The position numbers and the translations under genes were made by a program. The notes below the pieces were generated by a model that saw only the letters and a list, made by a program, of their open reading frames with translations, made no database searches and was not told the DNA's origin. Below, in pieces: positions 57,097 to 64,000 of a DNA stretch of 64,000 nucleotides. How positions within the stretch are numbered: the stretch's first letter is position 1; each line of letters begins with the position of its first letter. The stretch is from Flavonifractor sp. An82 (GTDB taxonomy: Bacteria > Bacillota > Clostridia > Oscillospirales > Oscillospiraceae). The stretch is taken from contig NZ_NFHG01000001.1 of NCBI RefSeq assembly GCF_002159265.1, positions 310,001-374,000 of the forward strand, in the 5' to 3' direction.

Positions 57097-59135
57097 GCAT
57101 CCACCTCCGGCTCCGGACGGGTATCGGTGAGGGGGAAGGACACCGAAGCGGTGAAGAGGTCGGCCTGGGTGCGGATGGCAAAGGAGCCGTTGCAGGCCTC
57201 GGTAAAGGTGCGGGCGATGGACAGGCCCAGCCCGCTGCCGCCGTCGGTGCGGCTCTGATCCCCCCGGACAAAGCGCTCGGTGAAGTCCACGCCGTAGGGC
57301 AGCTCGTCCCGGGAGGTGTTCTGCACTGTGGCCTCCGCCCGGCCGTCCGCTGTGGTCAGGGTGAGATAGACCCGGGACCCGGCCAGGGAGTATTTCAGGG
57401 CGTTGCCGATGAGATTCTGGAACACCCGGTACAGCCGGTCGCCGTCGGCCAGGATCCACACCGGTTCCTCCGGCAGGGCGGGACGGAGGGACAGGCCGGA
57501 GGCCTGGATATCCTCGTCCAGATCGGCCAGGGTCTGGCGGAGCAGCTTGGCAAAATCCAGGGGCCGCAGGTTCACCGGCAGGTTGCCGGTGGCCGCCTTG
57601 CTCACGTCGAACACATCCAGCACCATGGTCTGGAGCCGCAGGGCCTTCTGGTAGAGCACCAGGATATAGTCCTTCACATGGGCGGGCAGCTCCTCCTCCT
57701 GCCGCAGCAGCTCGGTGTAGCTGATGATGGAGGTGAGGGGGGTCTTGAGGTCATGGGATACGTTGGTGATGAGCTCCAGCTTCAGCTTTTCGCTCTTCAT
57801 CTGCTGGGACAGGGCGGCCTTCAGCTTGTCCTCCATCTGGTCCAGTTCCTCCGCCGCCGCCCGCAGATCGGAGTCCTCCGGCAGAGGCGTAGTGGCGTCG
57901 CCCCCCACGCTCCGGATGCGGGTGAGCAGTCTGTCCATGTCCGCCGTGGTCCGGCGGTTTTCCCGGAGCAGCCATACCTGGGCCGCAATGAGGCCCGCGC
58001 CCGCCGCGGCCAGAAGGACCATCATCGGGAGGCTGAAATACTGGTTCAGCAGGGGCAGCTGGAGGGCGCAGTAGAGGAAGAAGGGGATGCACAGGATGAA
58101 CTGGAGCACCGAGCGCCGGTCCATCCGCTGCCCCACCGACCAGCCCATCTCCTGCCGGCCCAGCAGCCGGGCGCAGGAGGTGCAGAAGCTGCTGTTTCGC
58201 AGATGGCCGAAGTTGTACCGCAGGTCATTGATGTGGAGGTAGGACCACCACAGGGCCAGGGGGATGCTGAGATACCGCAGAGGGCCGCCGAAGAATTGGT
58301 TGAAGAACAGGTTCAGCGTACACGATGCCGCAAGTACCCAAAGAAACGTCAGGGGCACCAGAAGAAGCAGCTTGAGCTCCAGCCAGATGTGTCCGGTAAA
58401 CCAGGCGATGGCCTGGTCGGCCCGTACCTTGTGCTTGTGCCACACAATGGACCAGACCAGCAGGGCCACGCCGGCCACCGGGGGCACCAGCAGCAGCCAG
58501 ATGATAAGGACCCGGGCCTGGGCAAACTCCTGCACCATGCCGTAGAGTCCGTAGTCGTCGCCGGGATTGAAGGGCTTGGCTGCCGCGGCCAGGGAAACGG
58601 TCAGTTCCGCGTAGGCCGGATTGCTGGAGGAGGCGCTGTTGGAGTAACCCGGCACGTCCCAGTCCTCCTCCACCCCACGGAAGAAGCCGTCGCCATATAC
58701 GTCAACGGCCTGCCCGTCCTTCCAGATGGATGCCTTGCTCCCGTCCCAGATCAGAAGAAAGTTGTAGCCCTCCGGCAGGGCGTCGGGGGAAGCCAGGGAA
58801 GCGTCGGTGTTGGAGGCCAGCAACTGGCCGTCCTTTTCCACCCGGTAGAGCAGGTTGATCTCCTTCCGGGACAGGGGGAAGCTGTTGTCCTCCTCATTGT
58901 ATGTGGTATAGTCAAAATCCAGAAGACTGTAGAGGTTTGCGCTGATCCGGCTGCGGAACGTGTAGGTCTGCTGGTAATCCGGCTGGAACACGTCCATGAG
59001 TGAGGCCCGGGTGGCGGGGCTGACATAGACGTACAGATACGTCCATGCCGCGACGCTGTAGAGCAGCAGACAGATGCCAATCACAAAGGCCAGAAAGGCC
59101 AGGGCGGGCTTAATGCTTTTCGATTTTGTATCCAA
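57093..59135 (-). CDS. Sensor histidine kinase
   Basis: A 680-residue kinase: N-terminal helix (10-32), extracellular domain to about residue 210, several membrane helices (about 212-232, 258-290, 345-390), then HisKA with NVSHDLKTPLTS (His461) and an ATPase domain (NLIGNALKYS, GGSGLGLSIAR). It phosphorylates the response regulator whose gene precedes it. The TTG start follows AAGGTGG and lies inside the end of that gene, a 26-base overlap. The signal is unknown. Confidence 0.87.
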   Translation of the reverse strand: MDTKSKSIKPALAFLAFVIGICLLLYSVAAWTYLYVYVSPATRASLMDVFQPDYQQTYTFRSRISANLYSLLDFDYTTYNEEDNSFPLSRKEINLLYRVEKDGQLLASNTDASLASPDALPEGYNFLLIWDGSKASIWKDGQAVDVYGDGFFRGVEEDWDVPGYSNSASSSNPAYAELTVSLAAAAKPFNPGDDYGLYGMVQEFAQARVLIIWLLLVPPVAGVALLVWSIVWHKHKVRADQAIAWFTGHIWLELKLLLLVPLTFLWVLAASCTLNLFFNQFFGGPLRYLSIPLALWWSYLHINDLRYNFGHLRNSSFCTSCARLLGRQEMGWSVGQRMDRRSVLQFILCIPFFLYCALQLPLLNQYFSLPMMVLLAAAGAGLIAAQVWLLRENRRTTADMDRLLTRIRSVGGDATTPLPEDSDLRAAAEELDQMEDKLKAALSQQMKSEKLKLELITNVSHDLKTPLTSIISYTELLRQEEELPAHVKDYILVLYQKALRLQTMVLDVFDVSKAATGNLPVNLRPLDFAKLLRQTLADLDEDIQASGLSLRPALPEEPVWILADGDRLYRVFQNLIGNALKYSLAGSRVYLTLTTADGRAEATVQNTSRDELPYGVDFTERFVRGDQSRTDGGSGLGLSIARTFTEACNGSFAIRTQADLFTASVSFPLTDTRPEPEVDA

Positions 59136-59808
59136 TGCCCCACACCACCTTTAAATATTCCGGCTCTTTGGGATTGAGCTCGATTTTTTCACGGATGCGG
59201 CGGATGTGCACCATCACCGTGTTTTCCGCCGCGTAAGGCTCTTCGTTCCACACCCGGCGGTAGATCTCCTCGGCGGGGAAGACCCGGCCCAGGTTGCGCA
59301 TCAAAAGATCTACGATCTTCAGTTCGGTGGCGGTGAGCCGCACCGGCGCACCGTCGGCCAGCAGAGTTTTCTGGTCGGGCAGGTAGCACAGCCGCCCGGT
59401 GACCAGCTCCGACTGCTGGCTGGGGGTATTCACGTCGCCCAGCTGGGTGTACCGCCGCAGATGGCTGCGCACCCGGGCCACCAGCTCCTGGGGGTGGAAG
59501 GGCTTGGAGATATAGTCGTCCGCCCCCATGGCCAGGCCCAGGATCTTGTCGGTATCTTCGCTTTTGGCGCTGAGGATGAGGATGGGCAGGTTGCGCTGCT
59601 CCCGGATCTTGAGTACCGCCGACAGTCCGTCCAGCTTGGGCATCATCACATCCATCAGAATGAGCCGCAGGGACGGGTCCAGGGCCAGCTCCAGGGCCTC
59701 CAGGCCGTTGTAGGCCTTCAGTACCCGGTAGCCCTCCTTCTCCAGCAAAATGGCAATGGCACGGACGATCTCAACGTCGTCGTCCACCACAAGAATGGTT
59801 TCGTGCAT
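59110..59808 (-). CDS. OmpR-family response regulator
   Basis: A 232-residue response regulator: receiver with acidic VVDDDVEI, phosphorylated Asp53 in LILMDVMMPKLDG and Lys in LSAKSEDTDK, then a winged helix (LTATELKIVDLLMRN, FPAEEIYRRVWNEE, VMVHIRRIREKIE, VVWGIGYKI). The ATG at 59808 was chosen because GAGGAG lies 9 bases upstream. It heads the operon with the kinase and the transglutaminase lipoprotein. Confidence 0.9.
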   Translation of the reverse strand: MHETILVVDDDVEIVRAIAILLEKEGYRVLKAYNGLEALELALDPSLRLILMDVMMPKLDGLSAVLKIREQRNLPILILSAKSEDTDKILGLAMGADDYISKPFHPQELVARVRSHLRRYTQLGDVNTPSQQSELVTGRLCYLPDQKTLLADGAPVRLTATELKIVDLLMRNLGRVFPAEEIYRRVWNEEPYAAENTVMVHIRRIREKIELNPKEPEYLKVVWGIGYKIEKH

Positions 59809-59923
59809 GGTGATCATCTCCTCTGTGAGGATAGCATAGCAGAAAATCCTTTCAAGTGCTCCTTGAAAAGTCTAACAGCTTTCTTACAATTCTACCATAG
59901 CGGAGAAGCCGCGGGCAATAGAA

Positions 59924-59951
59924 GACCCCGGACAGAAAACTGTCCGGGGTC
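59924..59951. terminator. Terminator between the S1 gene and the two-component operon
   Basis: A 12-bp perfect stem (GACCCCGGACAG with its complement) with AAAA loop, 4 bases after the S1-domain gene on the minus strand. Confidence 0.75.
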
Positions 59952-59955
59952 CTGC

Positions 59956-60891
59956 CTAGTCGCCGAAGATGGTCTCCATGCCTACCTTCACGCAGCCTGG
60001 GGGCGCATATTTCCAGTGCTCCAGCCGTCCCTCACGGATGAAGTAGTGCAGGGGCTGGGGCGTGTTCAGGGTCGGAAGGGGCTCGATGACCAGCAGCTTG
60101 ATCTTCATCCGCTCAGGCAGGATGGCCTTCAGGTAGACCGAGACCCTCGTGCCCTCGGTGAGCCTGGGGTCCCGCTCCGCCAGACCGGACAGGTTGGGGG
60201 TGAGCTCCACGAAGGCGCCGTACTCCTTGACGCCCCGGACAATACCGGGTACCGTCATGCCGGTGCGGAAGGGGGCGGCATTTTCCGCCCAGGTGCCCAG
60301 CAGCTCCTTGTGGGTCAGATAGATCCGGCCCAGGGCCGGGTCCAGGTCCAGTACCACCGCCAGGATCTCCTGACCCACCCGGAAGCGGGCGTCAGGGTGG
60401 GGGATGCGGGATACCGAGATGTTCTCCACCCCGATGAGGGAGGGGACCCCGCAGCCCACATCCACAAAGGCCCCAAAGGGCTCCATATGGGTGACCCGGG
60501 CGGGCACCACCTGACCCGGCCGCCACTGCGCCAGCATGGCGGCCAGTGCCTGCTGCTGGGCGGAGCGGCGGGAGAGCAGGGGGCGAAGTTGTCCGTCCTC
60601 TTCTTCCAGGGAAGTGACTGTAAAGCAGACCGGCTTTCCAACCCGGGAGAGAATGGCAATGTCCCGGGTAACGCCCTCGGCAATGCCCAGGGCCGCCTCC
60701 TCCCGGGGGATCACACCGCGGAAGGGCCCCAGGGAGACGATGAGATCGTGTTCCGGCGTACACAGCAGGGCGGTCCCCTCCAGCACCACCCCTGATTCCA
60801 TGGCCTGTCTGAGCCCCACGGGGTCGGCGCAGGCGGCCTGATTTTCCGGCGTGTGGAGCAGCCGCCCCTCCGGTGGAAAACGGTTCGTCAA
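59956..60891 (-). CDS. S1 RNA-binding domain protein (ribosomal protein S1-like)
   Basis: A 311-residue protein with at least two clear S1 domains (GQVVPARVTHMEPFGAFVDV near residue 135, and GMTVPGIVRGVKEYGAFVEL near 225) and a degenerate one before them (EGTALLCTPEHDLIVSLGPF). It binds RNA; in Clostridia such three-domain proteins are often annotated as S1. No ATG fits; the TTG at 60891 lies 10 bases after AAAGGA. Confidence 0.8.
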   Translation of the reverse strand: MTNRFPPEGRLLHTPENQAACADPVGLRQAMESGVVLEGTALLCTPEHDLIVSLGPFRGVIPREEAALGIAEGVTRDIAILSRVGKPVCFTVTSLEEEDGQLRPLLSRRSAQQQALAAMLAQWRPGQVVPARVTHMEPFGAFVDVGCGVPSLIGVENISVSRIPHPDARFRVGQEILAVVLDLDPALGRIYLTHKELLGTWAENAAPFRTGMTVPGIVRGVKEYGAFVELTPNLSGLAERDPRLTEGTRVSVYLKAILPERMKIKLLVIEPLPTLNTPQPLHYFIREGRLEHWKYAPPGCVKVGMETIFGD

Positions 60892-60964
60892 TGTGACCAA
60901 ATCCTTTCTGCGATGGGGTGATTTTTTTCTTACCAGACAACTATATGCAAAGGGGAACCTTGAA

Positions 60965-60993
60965 TTGACAGGGGAGGGGCGGGAAATTATAAT
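60965..60993 (+). promoter_or_regulatory. Consensus promoter of the DUF951-hisC operon
   Basis: TTGACA (60965-60970), an exact 17-base spacer and TATAAT (60988-60993), a perfect match to the housekeeping sigma consensus, 44 bases before the DUF951 start. Confidence 0.85.
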
Positions 60994-61036
60994 ATACTTT
61001 ACACGGATAAAGTGAATGGACAAAGGGGGAGCGGGC

Positions 61037-61231
61037 ATGGACATCCATGTGGGCGACGTGCTGGAGCTGAAAAAGGAACACCCCTGCGGCAGCCGCCGGT
61101 GGCAGGTGCTGCGGGTGGGGATGGACTTCCGTCTGCGCTGCGCGGGGTGCGGCCATGAGCTGATGATCCCCCGAAGCAAAGCGGAAAAAAGCATTAAAAA
61201 GATCATTCGGTCCGGGGAGGACGAGACATGA
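61037..61231 (+). CDS. DUF951 family protein
   Basis: A 64-residue protein with the DUF951 pattern: VGDVLELKKEHPCG, WQVLRVGMDFRLRCAGCGHE, and PRSKAEKSIKKI. The HPCG and CAGC cysteines could bind zinc. The family is widespread in Firmicutes with no established role; a nucleic-acid function is often guessed. GGGGAG precedes the ATG at 61037. It overlaps hisC by 4 bases. Confidence 0.88.
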   Translation: MDIHVGDVLELKKEHPCGSRRWQVLRVGMDFRLRCAGCGHELMIPRSKAEKSIKKIIRSGEDET

Positions 61232-62292
61232 ACAAGTATTGGAGCGCGCGGGCCAGAGCACTGACCCCCTATGTGCCGGGGGAGCAGCCCCGGAACCGGA
61301 AATTCATCAAGCTGAACACCAATGAGAATCCCTATCCCCCTTCCCCCATGGCGCTGGCGGCCATCCGGGAGGCGGCCTGCGACACCCTGCGGCTCTATCC
61401 CGACCCGGAGTGCACCTCTCTGCGGGAGGTGCTGGGGGCCACCTACGGCCTGAAACCCTCCCAGGTCTTTGTGGGCAACGGCTCGGACGAGGTGCTGGCC
61501 TTCTGCTTCCAGGCCTTTTTTGACCCGGACCGGCCTATCCTGTTCCCCGATATTACATACAGCTTTTACCCGGTCTATGCCGATCTGTACGGCCTGACCT
61601 ACCGTCAGGTGCCTCTGGACGAGAACTTCGCCGTACCGCTGGAGCCCTTTATGGAGGAGAACGGCGGCATCGTCATTGCCAATCCCAACGCACCCACCGG
61701 CCGGGAGCTCTCCCTGTGCGGCATCCGCAGCATACTGGAGGCCAACCCCGATGTGGCGGTAGTAGTAGACGAGGCCTATGTGGACTTCGGCGCCCGCTCC
61801 GCTGTGGAGCTCATTGACCGCTATCCCAATCTGGTGGTGGTACAGACCATGTCCAAGTCCCGCTCCCTGGCGGGACTGCGGGTGGGCTTCGCCATGGGCA
61901 ATGAGGACCTGATCGCCGCCCTCAACTGTGTCAAAAACTCCTTCAACTCCTATACCCTGGACCGGCTGGCCCTGGCCGGAGCCGAGGGGGCCCTGCGGGA
62001 TCGGGACTACCTGCGGGCCACCTCCATGAAGATCCAGAACACCCGGGAGTGTGCCGCCGCCCACCTGAAGAAGCTGGGCTTTACCGTCACCGATTCGGCT
62101 GCCAACTTCCTCTTTGTCTCCCACCCCGACGTTCCTGCCAAGGAGTTGCTGGACGGCCTGCGGCAGCGGGGCATCCTGGTGCGCTGGTGGGACAAGCCCC
62201 GCATCAGCAATTATCTGCGCATCACCGTGGGCACCGATGAGGAGATGCAGGCCCTGTGTGCTGCCATGGCGGAGCTGGTGGAGGGCAGATGA
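61228..62292 (+). CDS. hisC: Histidinol-phosphate aminotransferase
   Basis: A 354-residue class I/II aminotransferase. It has the HisC start LNTNENPYPPSP (near residue 30), the PLP-binding lysine in QTMSKSRSLAGLRVG (Lys209), ANPNAPTG (near 150) and VDEAYVDFG (near 180). It converts imidazole-acetol phosphate to histidinol phosphate in histidine synthesis. No other his gene is nearby, so a related role on other aromatic or phosphorylated amino acids is possible. It overlaps DUF951 at its start and a DsrE gene at its end. Confidence 0.88.
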   Translation: MNKYWSARARALTPYVPGEQPRNRKFIKLNTNENPYPPSPMALAAIREAACDTLRLYPDPECTSLREVLGATYGLKPSQVFVGNGSDEVLAFCFQAFFDPDRPILFPDITYSFYPVYADLYGLTYRQVPLDENFAVPLEPFMEENGGIVIANPNAPTGRELSLCGIRSILEANPDVAVVVDEAYVDFGARSAVELIDRYPNLVVVQTMSKSRSLAGLRVGFAMGNEDLIAALNCVKNSFNSYTLDRLALAGAEGALRDRDYLRATSMKIQNTRECAAAHLKKLGFTVTDSAANFLFVSHPDVPAKELLDGLRQRGILVRWWDKPRISNYLRITVGTDEEMQALCAAMAELVEGR

Positions 62293-62636
62293 GTATGGAC
62301 GAAAACCATCTGCATATCCTGTGGACCAACGCCGATCCCACCGTCTTTGACAAGATGGTGCTGATGTACGCCGTCAACAGCCTGGTGCGGGGCTGGTGGG
62401 AGAAGGTGACCGTCATCCTCTGGGGGGACACGGCGGCCCTGGCCGCCCACGACCCGGCGGTGAAAGAGCGCATCGCCCTGGCTATGGAGCAGGGGGTGGC
62501 CTTCTCCGCCTGCATCACCTGTGCCAAAGAGCTGGGAGTGGAGGAGGACCTGCGGGAGATGGGTCTGGAGGTCATCTCCTGGGGCCCGCCCCTCACTGAG
62601 CTCATCAAGAGCCGGGCGCCTCTGCTTACAGTCTGA
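62289..62636 (+). CDS. DsrE family protein
   Basis: A 115-residue protein with the DsrE-like alpha/beta pattern (LHILWTNADPTVFDKMVLMY, VTVILWGDTAAL, FSACITCAKELGV). The CITC cysteines lie where DsrE/DsrF relatives carry the active cysteine, so sulfur transfer is possible. Its ATG overlaps the hisC stop (ATGA), and a second ATG lies two codons later. It is the last gene before a terminator. Confidence 0.8.
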   Translation: MSMDENHLHILWTNADPTVFDKMVLMYAVNSLVRGWWEKVTVILWGDTAALAAHDPAVKERIALAMEQGVAFSACITCAKELGVEEDLREMGLEVISWGPPLTELIKSRAPLLTV

Positions 62637-62655
62637 TCCAATCAAAATTTGTCAT

Positions 62656-62698
62656 AAAATGGCCCGCTGCGGAAAGAAATCCGCGGCGGGCCATTTTT
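62656..62698 (+). terminator. Intrinsic terminator of the DUF951-hisC-dsrE operon
   Basis: AAATGGCCCGC and GCGGA on the left pair with TCCGC and GCGGGCCATTT on the right, followed by TTTTT. Confidence 0.9.
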
Positions 62699-62741
62699 AT
62701 GCTCTACCCCCAATCTGACCTTTTTTATGGAGACAGGCAGG

Positions 62742-62747
62742 TATAAT
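62742..62747 (+). promoter_or_regulatory. -10 element of the spoIIGA promoter
   Basis: A consensus TATAAT 25 bases before the spoIIGA start, with no good -35 at 16-18 bases. In Bacillus the spoIIG promoter has an unusual spacing and needs Spo0A; the lack of a -35 fits that, and no clear 0A box was found nearby. Confidence 0.5.
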
Positions 62748-62772
62748 ACGCCGGTAGGGGGGAGGAAGCGGC

Positions 62773-63621
62773 ATGACGGTGGTCTATCTGGATGAGGTGT
62801 TCCTGCTGAATTTTGTGGTGGACTACCTGCTGCTGCTCTCCGCCGGCCGGCTGTCGGGAGAGGTGCTCCGCCGGAGACGGCTGGCCCTGGGAGCGGCTCT
62901 GGGGGCCGCCTACGCCGGGGCGGTGTTCCTGCCGGGGCTGGGCTTTCTGATCCATCCCCTGTGCAAGGTGGGGGCTGGGGTGCTGGCGGTGCTGGTGGGC
63001 TATGGCGGCAGTCCCAGGCTGCTGCGGGTGACTTTGGTATTCTTCGCCGTGTCCGCCGCCTTCGGCGGGGGGATCTTTGCCCTTCAGCTGCTGGGCAGCC
63101 GCAGCCTGGTGCTGTCCAACGGGGTGATCTCCTCGCCTTTGGACCTGAAGCTGGTGCTGCTGTCGGCGGCGGGGTGCTATGTGCTCATCACATTGCTGTT
63201 CCAGCGGGCCGCCCGCCACAGTCCCCGGCGGGAGCTGGCCCCCGCTGTGGTGGAGCTGGGGGAGCGGCGTGTGGCCCTTACCGCCCTGGTGGATACCGGC
63301 AACACCCTCACCGATCCGGTGTCCGGCAGGCCGGTGCTGGTGGCGGAGGGGACCAAACTGGACGGACTGTTTCCCCCCGGAACGGCCCCCACCAAAGCGG
63401 AGCTCCGCGACCCCGCCGCCGCCCTGGAACGGCTGGGCCGTGCCGGCCTGCGGTGCCGGCTGCTGCCCTATCAGGCGGTGGGGGTGGAGTGCGCTCTGCT
63501 GCTGGCCCTGCGGGCGGACCGGGTGAAGGTGGACGGAGAGGATTACGGGCCCCTGCTGGTGGCGCTGTCGCCCACCAGTCTCACCGACGGAGGCGGATAC
63601 TGCGCCCTCATCGGAGCATAA
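62773..63621 (+). CDS. spoIIGA: Sigma-E processing peptidase SpoIIGA
   Basis: A 282-residue membrane protease: five N-terminal helices (residues 1-150, beginning VVYLDEVFLLNFVVDYLLLL) and a C-terminal aspartic-protease domain with the catalytic ALVDTGNTLTDPV (Asp174). It cleaves pro-sigma-E after engulfment signalling during sporulation. GGAGG precedes the ATG. sigE follows 12 bases downstream, the universal order in spore formers. Confidence 0.93.
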   Translation: MTVVYLDEVFLLNFVVDYLLLLSAGRLSGEVLRRRRLALGAALGAAYAGAVFLPGLGFLIHPLCKVGAGVLAVLVGYGGSPRLLRVTLVFFAVSAAFGGGIFALQLLGSRSLVLSNGVISSPLDLKLVLLSAAGCYVLITLLFQRAARHSPRRELAPAVVELGERRVALTALVDTGNTLTDPVSGRPVLVAEGTKLDGLFPPGTAPTKAELRDPAAALERLGRAGLRCRLLPYQAVGVECALLLALRADRVKVDGEDYGPLLVALSPTSLTDGGGYCALIGA

Positions 63622-63633
63622 AGGAGGATGGCT

Positions 63634-64000
63634 ATGGAGAGCTGGAAGGCCCGCTGGTACGGGCGCATACAAAAGCTGCTGGCGCGGTTGGGGCTGTGCC
63701 TGCCGGGTAAGATCATGTACATCGGCGGGAGCGATACCCTGCCCCCGCCGCTGTCCAGGGACGAGGAGGCGGAGCTCATCCGACGGCTGGACCAGGGGGA
63801 GGAGGGGGTCAAATCCCAGCTCATCGAGCGCAATCTGCGCCTGGTGGTCTACATCGCCCGCCGGTTTGAAAACACCGGGGTGGGCATTGAGGATCTCATC
63901 TCCATCGGCACCATCGGGCTCATCAAGGCCATCAACACCTATCAGCCCGCCAAAAACATCAAGCTGGCCACCTACGCCTCCCGGTGCATCGAAAACGAGA
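63634..64000 (+). CDS. sigE: RNA polymerase sporulation sigma factor SigE (5' part; 3' end outside window)
   Basis: The frame stays open to the right edge (122 codons). The short pro-sequence region ([17 protein letters not shown]) is followed by [36 protein letters not shown] and [18 protein letters not shown], the sigma region 1.2/2 of SigE. It directs early mother-cell genes after SpoIIGA cleavage. The ATG at 63634 was chosen because AAAGGAGG ends 6 bases upstream. Confidence 0.93.
   Translation, partial: MESWKARWYGRIQKLLARLGLCLPGKIMYIGGSDTLPPPLSRDEEAELIRRLDQGEEGVKSQLIERNLRLVVYIARRFENTGVGIEDLISIGTIGLIKAINTYQPAKNIKLATYASRCIENE

Noticed and set aside
60892-62124. Upstream extension of the S1-domain frame to 722 codons
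   Set aside because: The extra part lies antisense to hisC and is low-complexity; a TTG with AAAGGA at 60891 gives a normal S1-like protein.
1-64000. CRISPR array, tRNA or rRNA genes
   Set aside because: I found no regularly spaced repeats of the right size and no cloverleaf or rRNA-like segment on reading both strands; a covariance-model scan would be the decisive test.

Overview
The window looks like part of the chromosome of a high-GC, spore-forming gut member of the Clostridia, probably Oscillospiraceae (Flavonifractor/Lawsonibacter-like). This is inferred from the start of a spoIIGA-sigE sporulation operon at the right end, strong AGGAGG ribosome sites, and families typical of that group (DUF3793, DUF6110, Cys-rich KTR, Trep_Strep ECF components). 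I see no rRNA, tRNA or CRISPR array.

Layout. 0-1.8 kb: end of a nitrate/sulfonate/taurine-type ABC importer operon. 1.9-11.4 kb: redox and metal genes, namely an ahpC / AhpF-like reductase / DUF3793 / flavodoxin operon, three SAM methyltransferases, a heavy-metal (HMA) domain protein and an AraC regulator. 11.5-14.4 kb: two small membrane proteins and a P1B-type metal ATPase whose make-up recalls ferrosome (fez) loci. 14.5-41.8 kb: an iron or metallophore import island built from three related modules. Each has a TetR regulator with its own palindromic operator and a pair of fused permease-ATPase ABC proteins (YbtPQ/IrtAB type). Each also has a second importer (an ECF system in modules 1 and 2, a nickel/oligopeptide-type importer in module 3), and each ends with a compact DtxR-family repressor followed by a receiverless OmpR-type winged-helix protein. 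41.8-53.6 kb: an accessory region with a Y-family polymerase/SRAP pair, a Tn916-like regulatory and integrase remnant, a DUF4143 ATPase, a truncated tyrosine recombinase and a large serine recombinase. 53.7-64 kb: core-like chromosome with an ECF sigma/RsgI-like pair, a two-component system with a transglutaminase lipoprotein, an S1-domain protein, hisC, a DsrE protein, spoIIGA and the start of sigE.

The unifying signal is an inverted repeat, GTTAG-N6-CTAAC. It occurs before seven transcription units between 4 and 33 kb: one methyltransferase, the ahpC operon, the methyltransferase/HMA cluster, two ABC pairs and both ECF operons. At four of these sites it lies just downstream of a recognisable -10 element, which fits repression. 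Its half-sites match those of DtxR-type iron repressors, and three DtxR paralogues are encoded here, so I infer a metal-responsive (probably iron) regulon joining uptake, redox defence and possibly iron storage. No siderophore biosynthesis enzymes are visible, so the importers may take up metallophores made by other organisms.
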